A stretch of 64,000 nucleotides of DNA from CAIVAT01 sp964473485 (GTDB taxonomy: Bacteria > Bacteroidota > Bacteroidia > Bacteroidales > FEN-979), in NCBI GenBank assembly GCA_964473485.1, contig CAYYPH010000014.1, forward strand, positions 40,654 to 104,653, given 5' to 3'. Of this stretch, positions 35,307 to 44,985 are shown piece by piece. Both the position numbers and the translations under genes were made by a program. Below the pieces are notes generated by a model. It did no database searches. It was not told the DNA's origin and saw only the letters and a program-made list of their open reading frames with translations. Numbering within the stretch: the stretch's first letter is position 1; each line of letters opens with the position of its first letter.

Positions 35307-37937
35307 TTACCTGCTGATCAACAGCTTCCGGGTCGCTGATCCTGAGGCGCCGGTGATCCTGACAAGGTACAATCCTGCCGGTAAACCCGAAACCGGGATC
35401 CGGACGATGCTGTTCCCAGGTTTACAGGCGGTCTTTAAAAGTACACGTCCATCAACCGTGGTGATGAAACATTCGGCGATTCCCCCTATTCCCGCGAGGT
35501 TTTTAATAAAGACCTCTTCAGATGCAGGATTTGGAAATACCGACGGCTGGTCGCCGCCATGCAAATCGCCCAGGCCCAGCGGGTTCTTGCTGACCCGGAG
35601 ATTCATTCTGTAATAACCCGTTTCGCCGGTAAAATTGGGGGAGATGAACAAGGTGACAGTTCCCCCGTTGTGCAGAATGATGCTGTTGGGCATGATGTCG
35701 TCGTAGGTGCCCGACCAGTTGACTCCGTCATCGGTGGAGTAGGACCAGATGCCATCCAACGTCATGATCTGCGCGGAATCGCTCTCCGAGTCATCAAGCC
35801 AGCCATTGATCATGTATGAGTACCCTTCAGGAAGGGTTATTGAATAAAAATCGTAGTCGAGACCATAATGACAATTGGCATTTTCGGTGCTGATCTCCGC
35901 GATATTTCCTGCAAAGTTTACCGGGAGTGCCGAGGCAGTCACCAGGGTATTGTTGACCTCATACTGATCGGCCAACAATGGTTCGGCGTTCACCTGTACC
36001 ATCACGGGGTTTTGAAAGTCGGTCGACCCTACGAGCTGCCATTCGTCACTGCCTTCGGGCAGATACCAGAGGGCGACCAGGTAATCGCCCGGCGGAACGT
36101 TGATGCTGTTCGTGCTGAACACGACGTCGAGCGCCGATTCGCCCGAAGGCAGGCTGAAATCGCTCTTTTCTTCAATGGAATTCCAGTATTCACCATCGAG
36201 GTCATACAACGAGAGGTCCATAATGCCGTTGAAATCCCAGTCACCGTAATTCATGATGTCGAGCTGAACGGAAACCGGCTGACCCTGCATGAGCAAGGGT
36301 CCCGGTGTAAGGACCATGTCGCTGAGCAACTCGATGTCGTTGGGATTCACTACCTCAAACAACGGATAATTGAAATAGGATAAGGTATCTCCGACATCGA
36401 TGTAATTTGTGTCGCCGGCGCTGTACATCACCCCGATGTAATAATAACCCGGTAGCATTGCCGAAATGTACTCGTTTTTAAAAGTGATCCCACCCGGGAT
36501 GCTGGTTCCGGGTTCAAGGGTGATGCCGGTTTTGATCTCCACAAATTCAATAAACACATCATTCGTGTCGAAGATGGCCGCGCATAGGTTGCCATTAAAA
36601 GTAACATTCCCCTGATTATAAACATCGGTATGAAAAGAGAGCGAATCTTCGTAATAAAGGGTGTCGATGAGAGAGACGAAAGGCGCATTCATGTTGAGCC
36701 GGTAAAACTTACTGCCTCCACCCGAAGTCAATGGGGTCCGGATACCGGTCACTGCCTCCTGGCCACTGTTAAATCCCCCGGTACCACCGCCGGTCCCCAC
36801 ACTGCCCGGGTTCAGTGCATTGATCTGGTAGTACCCGTCATTCATGCCGCTCCACCCCCAGTTGAAATGAAAAAAGTCAGAATCATTATACCCGTCGCAG
36901 ATAAAACAATGACCGCCTCCGGAACCCTCGCCGGCATAAATGATCGGACGCCCTGCATTCAGGTCGGCTTTGAGAAGGGCGATCCACTGGGGCTCGGTAT
37001 AGTTGGACCGCGAGAGGCCCTGCAGGGTCGGGGCATAGCCAAAGTAGGTCTTCAGGGCATTCTCAACACAGGGAACGTTGGGTATCCCTCCCGACACCAC
37101 ATACGCCCCGCTGCCCCCCTGCGAACCCACGTTGTAGCCCATGTCGACCGCAACGCCGCAATGATACATCAGGGTGGCAACAGCCTGGTTCGCCGATGTC
37201 ACGGAATTGGGCATGGCGCTCCAGTTGTATTGTGTTCCGCCGAAATTGGCCGACAGGGTGCCATATTTTTGATGATTATACGAATGAAACCCCATACCGG
37301 AAGGAGGGTAATTGTGAAACTTCATGACCATGGCCATGGCAGTGGCCACACAACCGGTGACGGCCCTTTCCTGGTACTGGTTGTCATACGGGCAAAGGTC
37401 GTTGTAAAAGGGCGACTGGTCCCATTTCTGAACGATCAGAGGGTTTACGCCGCTGGTGAAGTTGGTTCCCGCCTTCGAATCCTGGTTGGCTGATGCGTAC
37501 CGATCCCAGGTAGAGGTAATCTCAAGGGTGGCATTCAGCTTCATTGATATGGCAAACCCTATCTGATCCTCGTAGTTTTCCAGCCACGCACGGAGGTTTG
37601 GAGGAAAGTTCGTGGTTTGAAAAGCGCCATCCGTTGAATATCCCAGAACAGGCGTTACGACATCATCACCCGCCACGATCACAAACCCGGTTCCGGCGTC
37701 CGGGGTAAAAACGTAAAACAACGGAGCATTCACTGCTCCGGCGTTATGATCAGCCACATCGTTCACGGCCTCGTAAACCAGCCTGACACCAGCCGGAATT
37801 GTCCAATGGGTTCCGGCAGAAATCATAGTCATAAAGTTCCGCGCAACTGTCCTGGCCTTGTTTTCATCAACCCGGCCGGCAGAGGCCGCGACAACAACAA
37901 AGAGGACAAAAACCAGAAGAATGAAAGTTTTTTTCAT
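35307..37937 (-). CDS. C10-family (streptopain-like) cysteine peptidase with T9SS domain
   Basis: The 876-residue protein has a signal peptide (to about residue 20, AASAG) and a Spi-type propeptide (about 25-130, KARTVARNFMTM). The C10 catalytic domain has Cys196 in VTGCVATAMAMVMKFHNYP and His343 in GGHCFICDGYND, followed by FHFNWGWSGMNDGYY. Several beta-sandwich domains follow, including a PPC-like domain around residues 690-780. A T9SS type A sorting domain ends the protein (VFPNPASEEVFIKN through KLLISR). It is a secreted protease similar in layout to interpain and periodontain. Confidence 0.92.
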   Translation of the reverse strand: MKKTFILLVFVLFVVVAASAGRVDENKARTVARNFMTMISAGTHWTIPAGVRLVYEAVNDVADHNAGAVNAPLFYVFTPDAGTGFVIVAGDDVVTPVLGYSTDGAFQTTNFPPNLRAWLENYEDQIGFAISMKLNATLEITSTWDRYASANQDSKAGTNFTSGVNPLIVQKWDQSPFYNDLCPYDNQYQERAVTGCVATAMAMVMKFHNYPPSGMGFHSYNHQKYGTLSANFGGTQYNWSAMPNSVTSANQAVATLMYHCGVAVDMGYNVGSQGGSGAYVVSGGIPNVPCVENALKTYFGYAPTLQGLSRSNYTEPQWIALLKADLNAGRPIIYAGEGSGGGHCFICDGYNDSDFFHFNWGWSGMNDGYYQINALNPGSVGTGGGTGGFNSGQEAVTGIRTPLTSGGGSKFYRLNMNAPFVSLIDTLYYEDSLSFHTDVYNQGNVTFNGNLCAAIFDTNDVFIEFVEIKTGITLEPGTSIPGGITFKNEYISAMLPGYYYIGVMYSAGDTNYIDVGDTLSYFNYPLFEVVNPNDIELLSDMVLTPGPLLMQGQPVSVQLDIMNYGDWDFNGIMDLSLYDLDGEYWNSIEEKSDFSLPSGESALDVVFSTNSINVPPGDYLVALWYLPEGSDEWQLVGSTDFQNPVMVQVNAEPLLADQYEVNNTLVTASALPVNFAGNIAEISTENANCHYGLDYDFYSITLPEGYSYMINGWLDDSESDSAQIMTLDGIWSYSTDDGVNWSGTYDDIMPNSIILHNGGTVTLFISPNFTGETGYYRMNLRVSKNPLGLGDLHGGDQPSVFPNPASEEVFIKNLAGIGGIAECFITTVDGRVLLKTACKPGNSIVRIPVSGLPAGLYLVRITGASGSATRKLLISR

Positions 37938-38047
37938 GGAAACGGCTTTAGAAGTTTTATATGGTAAATATAAGAATATTTGAAGAAGTTGGTTTCTTTA
38001 CCTGTGCTTTTTTTACCCGATTTATATGCCCCGGATATGCGGGAAGT

Positions 38048-38080
38048 GAAATTCAAAATTCAAATGTCAAAATTCAAATG
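38048..38080. repeat. Short tandem repeat (AAATTCAAATGTC-like)
   Basis: About two and a half copies of a 12- to 13-bp AT-rich unit adjoin the stop codon of the lipoprotein gene. Confidence 0.6.
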
Positions 38081-38800
38081 TTACTTGCCAACCGGGATCA
38101 CCTCCACGCAACATTCGGATCCGAAACCGGTAAGGGTTGCCACGATGCAGGAATTGTCGCGGAAAACCATATGCAGCGGCCTCCCGTAAGCGAAATACAC
38201 TCGTACCAAAGCCCCCGACGGATAATGATATTCCTGGATCAGGGATCTTTTGTCGGAGCAACACCAGGTGATGCTTCCCTCATCGTTAAAAGCGAAATCG
38301 GTTGCAGGATCAGAATCCTGGAGATAGGCGACGCTGGCCAGCGTCTGATCCGTCTTCCTGAAATAAGCATCGTCGCCCACACAAAAATAATCTCCTCCGG
38401 GCGACACCTCCATGACATCGACACTGAATCCGCCGCTTGCATTGTAAATATTCTTTTGAAGGGTGATGAACCCGGTATAATTGACGCCCACCGTGACATT
38501 CTGAGCATCCTTCTCCTCCAGGATGACAATCGATTTACCGGTGACATTGCCCGATTCGGCATACACCTGGTATTCGCCGGAGGAAATCCCTTCAATTTTT
38601 GTCAGGCCGTACACATCGGTGATGGCATCGGAAGTATACGGCACCGTGAACACATGCACATTGCTCATCGGCTGGTTTCCGTAAAGCACCTTGACAATCA
38701 GAGTCGAAGAAGCATCTTCATCTTTTTTGCAGGAGTCGGTCAGATTGACCAATCCCGCCATGGCACAAATAACGAGGACAGGGGCGATCTTTGATTTCAT
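38081..38800 (-). CDS. Putative lipoprotein of unknown function
   Basis: The 239-residue protein starts at the ATG 38800 with a hydrophobic signal and a possible lipobox ending at Cys (NLTDSC). Residues 35-105 look like a carboxypeptidase-regulatory or SpaA-type beta-sandwich (TLIVKVLYGNQPMSNVHVFT). The rest is unrecognised and contains several Cys (FAFNDEGSITWCCS and FGSECCVEV). The tail ends at a short repeat. No operon partner is apparent. Confidence 0.65.
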   Translation of the reverse strand: MKSKIAPVLVICAMAGLVNLTDSCKKDEDASSTLIVKVLYGNQPMSNVHVFTVPYTSDAITDVYGLTKIEGISSGEYQVYAESGNVTGKSIVILEEKDAQNVTVGVNYTGFITLQKNIYNASGGFSVDVMEVSPGGDYFCVGDDAYFRKTDQTLASVAYLQDSDPATDFAFNDEGSITWCCSDKRSLIQEYHYPSGALVRVYFAYGRPLHMVFRDNSCIVATLTGFGSECCVEVIPVGK

Positions 38801-39070
38801 GAATGTCATGAGGGCAGAATTTTGACAGGGGCGGGCCGTTGAATTGCGGGTACAGGAATGATGAAAAGCGGGATTATATCGAATAAGGATTCAAAATTAT
38901 AAAATAATTGCTATTCATTAATTTATCGCATTAAATCCGTCAGATTCACAACCGAAAACAATTTGCTTTTAACTTTGCTTTTTGATTTTGCATTTTTCAT
39001 TTTGACTTTTCACTGATCCCTCACGCACCTCACCCCAAACCCGTTCGACCGAAACGCCGGGTAACACAGA
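38801..39070. other. Intergenic stretch without a supported gene
   Basis: The region between the divergent lipoprotein and esterase genes is AT-rich up to about 39010. I see no RNA gene or conserved frame. It leads into two repeat arrays (39071-39184 and 39278-39371). Confidence 0.5.
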
Positions 39071-39184
39071 TGGACCCCGTCGGGGTGGTGGAACCCCGTC
39101 GGGGTGGTAGGACCCCGTCGGGGTGGTAGGACCCCGTCGGGGTGGTGGGACCCCGTCGGGGTGGTAGGACCCCGTCGGGGTGGA
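39071..39184. repeat. Six tandem copies of a 19-bp palindromic unit
   Basis: The unit AGGACCCCGTCGGGGTGGT occurs six times without spacers and with one or two substitutions at its ends. Each unit contains the 13-bp palindrome ACCCCG-T-CGGGGT, so the array could form six small hairpins. It is not a CRISPR array. The frame that runs through it on the minus strand is only its translation. Confidence 0.92.
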
Positions 39185-39277
39185 TGACCTGTTAACTTTG
39201 GCTGTAAAATTCTGATTACCTATTTTTGTCAGGGAAAATCCGCACCCGCAACCCATTCCCTTTTCGCACACTCTCTT

Positions 39278-39371
39278 GCTCACCCGTTTACATGCTCACT
39301 CGCTGACCCATTCAACCTTTCACCTGTTCACCCGTTTACCTGTTCACCCGTTTACCCGTTCACCCATCACC
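39278..39371. repeat. Degenerate tandem repeat (TTCACCCGTTTACC-like)
   Basis: Several degenerate copies of a 12- to 14-bp CACCC-containing unit fill the last 90 bp before the esterase ATG at 39373. The leader of that gene is made almost entirely of the repeat. Confidence 0.75.
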
Positions 39372-39372
39372 C

Positions 39373-40299
39373 ATGAAAAACATCCTCCTTCTCATCTTTG
39401 CAGCGCTGTTGCTCCCGCCCTTAGCGACTGCGCAATTGCCGGCCGTTTCCACCGGAAAGATCATCCGCCACGAGAATTTCAGATCGGTTTACGTCAAAGA
39501 ACGCAACGTCGATGTCTGGCTTCCTGATGGCTATTCGGCCGCGAAAAAATATGCCGTGCTCTATATGCACGATGGGCAGATGCTGTTTGATTCGACCGTT
39601 ACGTGGAACAAGCAGGCCTGGGACGTGGATGATGTGACCGGAAAACTGCTGAAGGAAAAAAAGATCCGCGACGTGATCGTGGTGGGGATCTGGAACACCG
39701 GGGCCACGCGACATATGGATTATTTCCCGCAGAAACCCTTTGAAGCGCTGACGAAAAGAGCGCAGGATTCGCTGTTCAACGCCAACCGCGCCTCGGGGCA
39801 GGCCGTCTTTGCCGAAGCCCGCATCCAGTCCGATGCCTACCTGAAGTTCCTGGCGACCGAGCTGAAACCGTTTATCGACAGCGCCTACTCCACCCATCCG
39901 GACCGAAAGAACACCTTCATCGCCGGAAGCAGCATGGGCGGGCTGATCTCGTTGTATGCCATCTGTGAGTACCCTGCTGTGTTCGGAGGCGCCGCCTGCC
40001 TTTCGACCCACTGGCCGGGGGTGTTCACGATGGAGAACAATCCCATCCCTGAACAGTTTTTCAATTACCTGGAAAAGAATCTTCCCGATCCGGCCGACCA
40101 TAGGATCTATTTCGATTACGGCACCGAAACCCTCGACGCCCTCTATCCTCCCCTGCAAAAGAAAGTCGACGGGATCATGCGTGCACATGGTTTTACAAAG
40201 AAAAACTGGATGACCCGCGAGTTTCCCGGCGAAGACCATTCGGAGCGGGCCTGGAACAAGCGGTTGGAGGTTCCGCTGATTTTCTTGCTGAAAAAGTGA
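39373..40299 (+). CDS. Alpha/beta-hydrolase esterase (esterase D / enterochelin-esterase-like)
   Basis: The 308-residue exported protein has a signal peptide (to about residue 20, PLATAQ) and a PF00756-type esterase domain. The nucleophile Ser lies in FIAGSSMGGLISLYA. The acid is probably the Asp in YFDYGTETLD, and the His lies in GEDHSERAWNKR. Family members cleave esters of feruloyl groups, siderophores or acetylated sugars; the substrate is not evident. The metallophosphoesterase gene follows 115 bp later. Confidence 0.88.
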   Translation: MKNILLLIFAALLLPPLATAQLPAVSTGKIIRHENFRSVYVKERNVDVWLPDGYSAAKKYAVLYMHDGQMLFDSTVTWNKQAWDVDDVTGKLLKEKKIRDVIVVGIWNTGATRHMDYFPQKPFEALTKRAQDSLFNANRASGQAVFAEARIQSDAYLKFLATELKPFIDSAYSTHPDRKNTFIAGSSMGGLISLYAICEYPAVFGGAACLSTHWPGVFTMENNPIPEQFFNYLEKNLPDPADHRIYFDYGTETLDALYPPLQKKVDGIMRAHGFTKKNWMTREFPGEDHSERAWNKRLEVPLIFLLKK

Positions 40300-40414
40300 G
40301 CCTCCGGACCACGGAACTGAGGCAGAGCCTTGATTTCTTCGTATATTGCAGTGCAGGGCCGGGGCCCAGGAATGTATCGGGCAGGGATTGGTTAAATCAT
40401 GATTCAGCGTTTAC

Positions 40415-42064
40415 ATGAAAAACATATCTTTGAATTTAAGCACGGGGATTTTATCCCTGTTTATTTTTCTGATCGGTCCATCCTGCACTAAAAAGGAGAG
40501 CAACTACGAACCCCTGTACATGACGGTGAGCCTTCCGCGGCTGACCAGCCCTTATGGTTCCTATTATACCGTCGATTACACAAACCAATCGCTTGAGCTC
40601 GATTTCAGCCTGCCGGTCGATGCCATGTCGCTGAAAGGAAATCTCTTTTTCGGGGAAACGGAAAACCTGCCGGATTCTTTTTACACGGTCACCTCTTTCG
40701 GCCGGAAGGTCTTCATCGAATTCAAGCCCTTTTTTCAACTGAAGGAGGGATGGCGCTATTATGTCAGGATAACCACCGGGCTGCGGTCAACGACGGGGAT
40801 CACGCTTCCGTCGGCAACGGCCCTCGAGCTGCGGACAACAACCCAGCATCCCGGGGTGGTTGGCAATGCCAACGACCGCAATTCCATCCTCTGCATCAGC
40901 GACATCCACATGGGCGACCCCCGGGCCGCAATGCTCGGGTATTCATGGTTCAGTAAGAATGCACCCGCCCTCGACAGCCTGCTCACCATGATCATCAGGG
41001 GCAATACGGTGCGCCAGCTGGTCATCCTGGGCGATCTGTTCGACGAGTGGGTCGTGCCATACCGCATCAATCCGTTCGATCCCGGGGCCGGCATCAGCGA
41101 CTCGCGGGAGTATTTTCTGGCCATTGCATCCTCACCCGTGAACGCGGGCGTCATCAGCAAACTGAAGGCCATCGCATCGGGCGGGGCCACCCAGCTGATC
41201 TACATCCCCGGCAACCATGACATGTTGCTGACGGAAGCAATCCTGCAGGAGATCATCCCGGGCATTGTGTGGAAAGGCGATGCAGAAGGACTTGGCAGCT
41301 ATTCACCGCTTGATGAGATCATCATGGAGCACGGTCACCGGTACGATTTCTTCAACTGTCCGCAGCCCCTCACCAATCCCGGTCACCGCCTTCCTCCCGG
41401 CTATTTCATTTCACGGCTGGATGCCGAAGGATTGATGGAGCATGCCGGTGCAGCCCCTTACCAAAAACAGGCCACAGGCGACGAACTTTTGTTCCTTACC
41501 GCCTGGACGGCTGCCTATGCCTATCTGATTTTCCACTACGACCTGACCGTGGCCCCCGACTCTGCCAACATCGCTATGGGAGGCATCGACGGCTATCCCG
41601 GCCCGTTCAGCTTCAACGGGGTGATGGAGATGTACGCTGCCAATATCGAGGAGGTGTGGCCGGCCACTTCACAGGCCAACCGCATGCCGGTCTCCATGCC
41701 TGTGGCCATGGCCATTCTGAACGGAAGCTCCGACCTCTCCTTCACCTCGTTTTACGAATACATGGATGCCCAGTCCCCGCGGCGCTACGATATCGTGGTT
41801 TTCGGGCACACGCACCATGCCATGCTCAAAGGGTGGCCCACGGCGAAAAATCCGGCCTCCATCTATGCCAACACCGGCACCTGGGTCAACGCCGAACTGG
41901 CCAGCCATCCCGTACGGACATTCATCGAGATCCAGCCTGCTGCCTGGACCGGATCGGCGCTGGATGTGGTGACTCTTTACCAGTACAACCTTGACAGCAG
42001 CAGCGGAAATCCGGATCCGCCGTATGTTCCCGTGTTGCTGGCACAGGAAAGCATCGCAAGGTAG
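40415..42064 (+). CDS. Metallophosphoesterase lipoprotein
   Basis: The 549-residue protein has a lipoprotein signal (lipobox IGPSC, Cys24) and an N-terminal Ig-like domain (about residues 30-145). The calcineurin-type phosphoesterase core shows all metal motifs: CISDIHMGD, VILGDLFDEW, IPGNHDML and VFGHTHHAML. A long insertion between the third and fourth motifs (about residues 300-450) carries a mostly helical, membrane-facing or substrate-cap region. Hydrolysis of a phosphodiester at the cell envelope is likely; the substrate is unknown. Confidence 0.85.
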   Translation: MKNISLNLSTGILSLFIFLIGPSCTKKESNYEPLYMTVSLPRLTSPYGSYYTVDYTNQSLELDFSLPVDAMSLKGNLFFGETENLPDSFYTVTSFGRKVFIEFKPFFQLKEGWRYYVRITTGLRSTTGITLPSATALELRTTTQHPGVVGNANDRNSILCISDIHMGDPRAAMLGYSWFSKNAPALDSLLTMIIRGNTVRQLVILGDLFDEWVVPYRINPFDPGAGISDSREYFLAIASSPVNAGVISKLKAIASGGATQLIYIPGNHDMLLTEAILQEIIPGIVWKGDAEGLGSYSPLDEIIMEHGHRYDFFNCPQPLTNPGHRLPPGYFISRLDAEGLMEHAGAAPYQKQATGDELLFLTAWTAAYAYLIFHYDLTVAPDSANIAMGGIDGYPGPFSFNGVMEMYAANIEEVWPATSQANRMPVSMPVAMAILNGSSDLSFTSFYEYMDAQSPRRYDIVVFGHTHHAMLKGWPTAKNPASIYANTGTWVNAELASHPVRTFIEIQPAAWTGSALDVVTLYQYNLDSSSGNPDPPYVPVLLAQESIAR

Positions 42065-42134
42065 CCTGCCGGTCGCATCCGGGAGTCTGCCTCATCAGGG
42101 ATTCCCTGGCCTGGACAGGCCAGAATTGAAAAGT

Positions 42135-42166
42135 AAAATGCAAAGTCAAAATGCAAAGTCAAAATG
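42135..42166. repeat. Short tandem repeat (AAAATGCAAAGTC)
   Basis: Two and a half copies of a 13-bp unit lie in the 279-bp gap before the VOC gene. Nothing else is seen in that gap. Confidence 0.65.
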
Positions 42167-42343
42167 GAACGTGCCTCCACCGAGTTTCGCTTTGCTGTGG
42201 TTCACAATGTCAGGTGGCTCCACCGCGCTCCGGATCAGAATGGCTCGAAATGCAAAATACCGGAAAAAAGAAATTCTTTTCATGATACTATGGGATCACT
42301 TCATGCGTTTACACCCTAACAATTCATTCCAAACAACAAACAT

Positions 42344-42784
42344 ATGACAACAGCAAACATTTATCTCAATTATAACGGGAATTGCGAAGAGGCGTTCCAT
42401 TTTTACAAATCCGTATTTGGCGGTGAATTCCCCTATGTAGGACGGTACAAAGACATGCCGGTGCAGGAGGGATGTGATCCCATGCCAGAGGAAGTTGGCA
42501 GTAAGATCATGCATATTTCCCTGCCCATTGGCGGAGGTACCATCCTCATGGGCAGCGATACCGGGGGCGAATGGGCTCCTGCCTTTGTACTGGGAAACAA
42601 CTTCTCCATCTCGCTGAATACTGACAGCAGGGAAGAGGCCGACCGGCTTTTCAATGGATTATCATCCGGAGGCCAGGCCACGATGCCGATGCAGAACACC
42701 TTCTGGGGAGATTATTTTGGCATGTTCACCGACAAATTCGGGATCAACTGGATGATCAGCTTCCCTACGGGTGAGCATAAATAG
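42344..42784 (+). CDS. VOC-family (PhnB-like) protein
   Basis: The 146-residue protein has the two-module beta-alpha-beta-beta-beta fold of the VOC superfamily, in the PhnB/glyoxalase-like subgroup. The start NIYLNYNGNCEEAFHFYKSV and the end WGDYFGMFTDKFGINWMISF are characteristic. Metal ligands of true glyoxalase I are only partly recognisable, and most PhnB-like members have unknown substrates. It is a cytoplasmic single-domain protein of normal length. Confidence 0.85.
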   Translation: MTTANIYLNYNGNCEEAFHFYKSVFGGEFPYVGRYKDMPVQEGCDPMPEEVGSKIMHISLPIGGGTILMGSDTGGEWAPAFVLGNNFSISLNTDSREEADRLFNGLSSGGQATMPMQNTFWGDYFGMFTDKFGINWMISFPTGEHK

Positions 42785-42844
42785 ATCCCGCTCTCAAATC
42801 CCTTCTTTTATATCTATTTTATTCCCATATCAGCAATTTTTGTT

Positions 42845-42852
42845 TAGATTTG
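42845..42852 (+). promoter_or_regulatory. Putative -7 box (TAGATTTG) for the gene at 42883
   Basis: It is an exact TAnnTTTG match 30 bp before the ATG at 42883, which supports that start over the frame opening at 42850. Confidence 0.4.
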
Positions 42853-42882
42853 CTGGGCAATCCCAACAACAAATCTGCTCTT

Positions 42883-43368
42883 ATGGACCAATCAATGCAA
42901 AAGGACATCTGTTGTCCTGAATTCAATCCCGCACCCTGGGATGATCAGGTATACGAATGGACCAGCAAGCGGTTCCTGAAGGACCATGTCTGCACCATCT
43001 TCTACATGCCGCTCAATTTCGGTAAAATAATGAAAAGGCTGAACGAAAAGGTAGCGGTAGCAGGAGCCTCCATGCCCGACTGGCTCTGCCTCTCCGATCA
43101 CACCTCGAAATGGAACATGGACGTTTACCTTGCAGTGGACAAGGAGATCCCCGGCAGCGATAATGTGACCCTCAGCGGGAAATATTACAGCAGGGTCTAC
43201 GAGGGTCCGTTCAAGGATACCGGTAAATGGAACGCGGATTTCGTGGAAAAAGCCAAGGCTAAAGGCCTTTCAATCCGGAAATGGTACATGTGGTACACCA
43301 CCTGCCCGAAATGTGCAAAGAAGTATGGCAAGAACTACGTGGTGATCGTGGCGGAGATAGGATCGTAG
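42883..43368 (+). CDS. Conserved small protein with CxxC motif, function unknown
   Basis: The 161-residue cytoplasmic protein starts MDQSMQKDICCPEFNPAP. The middle contains LCLSDHTSKWNMDVYLAVDK and the motif GKYYSRVYEGPFKDTGKW, which resembles SOUL/GyrI-like small-molecule-binding folds. A CPKC pair lies near the C-terminus (TTCPKCAKKYGKNYVV). Similar proteins are often labelled hydrolase without proof. A truncated copy lies at 46502-46740. The ATG at 42883 is preferred since it follows a -7 box by 30 bp. Confidence 0.7.
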   Translation: MDQSMQKDICCPEFNPAPWDDQVYEWTSKRFLKDHVCTIFYMPLNFGKIMKRLNEKVAVAGASMPDWLCLSDHTSKWNMDVYLAVDKEIPGSDNVTLSGKYYSRVYEGPFKDTGKWNADFVEKAKAKGLSIRKWYMWYTTCPKCAKKYGKNYVVIVAEIGS

Positions 43369-43474
43369 CAGAAAGTTCAACGCCGGGCGGTTTCCATCTG
43401 CTTCGTTCAGCCTTCCATCGCTATTTTAAGGGATTTCACCAGAAATCTCCTGTATGCGATTGCGGATAATCTTC

Positions 43475-43482
43475 TACTTTTG
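43475..43482 (+). promoter_or_regulatory. Putative -7 box (TACTTTTG) of the FAD oxidoreductase gene
   Basis: It is an exact TAnnTTTG match 15 bp before the ATG at 43498. A very short leader would result. Confidence 0.35.
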
Positions 43483-43497
43483 GCCAAAATTTTTCCT

Positions 43498-44985
43498 ATG
43501 AAATCAAAGGTTGTTATCATTGGTGGCGGGGTGGCCGGACTCTCCGCGGGCATCTACTCGGCCATGAACGGATTTGAAACAGAGATCCTCGAAATGCACA
43601 ATGTAGCAGGCGGGCAGTGCACCGCCTGGGACCGCAAGGGGTATCGCTTCGACTACTGCCTGCACTGGCTGGTCGGGACATCCAAAGGAGCGTTTCACGA
43701 TATCTGGAAAGAGACACGGGTTCTGACCGATACGACGGAGATCGTCGATCACGAGATCCACTCGCAGATCATCGACCAACAGGGAAATCCTTTTATCATC
43801 TATGCAAACATCGACCGCTGGGAGCAGTATCTCCTGGAGATCGCGCCCGAAGATGCCAGTCCCATCCGCAAAATGTGCCGGGAGATGAGAAAGAGCGCCC
43901 TGCTTGAGCCCTTTTCGCTGCCTCCCGAATTGAGAAGTCCGCTGGATTACATCCGCATCCTGCCAAAAATGTTACCCCTGCTCAATGTCATCCGCAAATT
44001 CGGAAGACTTACCTGCCGGGAGTATTTTGAAAAGCTTAACTTTAAAAGCGAAAGGATCAGGTCGGCCCTCTATTCCATGTATGGCAACCGGAATTTCTCC
44101 GCCCTGGCCTTTATCTTCATGCTGGGATGGTTCAACCAGAAGAACGCCGGTTACATCAAAGGCGGCTCCTACCCGCTGGCACAGCGCATGGCCACACGGT
44201 TTCAGGAATTAGGCGGAAGGATCTCCTTTAAAAAACGGGTGGAAAAGATCATCGTGGAAAACGACACAGCCAGGGGTGTGATTCTGACCGACGGGACAAA
44301 AATCCGCGCCGATTATGTGATCAGCGCGGCCGATGGCTATTCCACCTTCTACCGGATGCTCGGCGGAAAATATCTGTCGAAAGAGATCGAACATGCCTAT
44401 AAAAACTGGGAACTCTTCACCCCGCTGGTGCAGGTCTCTTTCGGCATCGGGAAACGACTGCCCTCCGAAGCGCCCATCGTGCTGAATTTCACCAAAGGGG
44501 TTTCCATCGGCTCCACTCCGCTGGAATACGGCTATTCACTGATGAACTACTCCTACGACGACACCATGGCGCCCGAAGGTAAAACCACCCTGGTGATGCG
44601 TTTCGAAACCCCCTGGAAGACCTGGGAAAACCTGGAAGGGGAAGCTTACCGGGAGGAGAAGCGGCGGATTGAGAAAGATGCCCTGACGTGCCTCGAAATG
44701 CATTACCCCGGCATCAGTCAGTTCATCGAGGTCATTGATGTGGCCACTCCGAAGACTGATGTGAGATACACCGGTGTAAAAGAGGGGGCCTACGAAGGAT
44801 TCATGCCGACCCGTGAGAATATGATGAAGTCACTCAAAATGCAGCTCCCGAAGCTGAAGAATTTCTATATGGCCGGCCAGTGGCTCTTTCCCGGTGGCGG
44901 GCTTCCCCCCTCTGCCCAGAGCGGAAAGTGGGCGGTGCAGCTCATTTGTAAGGCAAGGAAGCAGCGGTTTGCAGTCAGGCAGTAG
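43498..44985 (+). CDS. NAD(P)/FAD-dependent oxidoreductase (phytoene-desaturase-like)
   Basis: The 495-residue protein begins with the FAD-binding Rossmann motif VVIIGGGVAGLSAGIYSAMN and the GG doublet AGGQCTAWDRKGYRFDYCLH typical of the phytoene dehydrogenase/CrtI and retinol saturase group. The C-terminal FAD motif is NFYMAGQWLFPGGGLPPSAQ. The middle holds the substrate domain with a long insertion. The reaction may be a desaturation or a saturation of an isoprenoid-like lipid, but no carotenoid cluster is adjacent. The ATG at 43498 directly precedes the Rossmann strand. Confidence 0.85.
   Translation: MKSKVVIIGGGVAGLSAGIYSAMNGFETEILEMHNVAGGQCTAWDRKGYRFDYCLHWLVGTSKGAFHDIWKETRVLTDTTEIVDHEIHSQIIDQQGNPFIIYANIDRWEQYLLEIAPEDASPIRKMCREMRKSALLEPFSLPPELRSPLDYIRILPKMLPLLNVIRKFGRLTCREYFEKLNFKSERIRSALYSMYGNRNFSALAFIFMLGWFNQKNAGYIKGGSYPLAQRMATRFQELGGRISFKKRVEKIIVENDTARGVILTDGTKIRADYVISAADGYSTFYRMLGGKYLSKEIEHAYKNWELFTPLVQVSFGIGKRLPSEAPIVLNFTKGVSIGSTPLEYGYSLMNYSYDDTMAPEGKTTLVMRFETPWKTWENLEGEAYREEKRRIEKDALTCLEMHYPGISQFIEVIDVATPKTDVRYTGVKEGAYEGFMPTRENMMKSLKMQLPKLKNFYMAGQWLFPGGGLPPSAQSGKWAVQLICKARKQRFAVRQ

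Noticed and set aside
36630..37493. Plus-strand frame of 287 codons opposite the C10 peptidase
   Set aside because: The minus strand has the catalytic Cys and His motifs; this frame has no domain.
39071..39184. Possible CRISPR array
   Set aside because: The 19-bp units are contiguous with no spacers and no cas genes are present.
38969..39283. Minus-strand frame with Pro/Arg/Gly repeats
   Set aside because: It is only the translation of the six 19-bp repeats.
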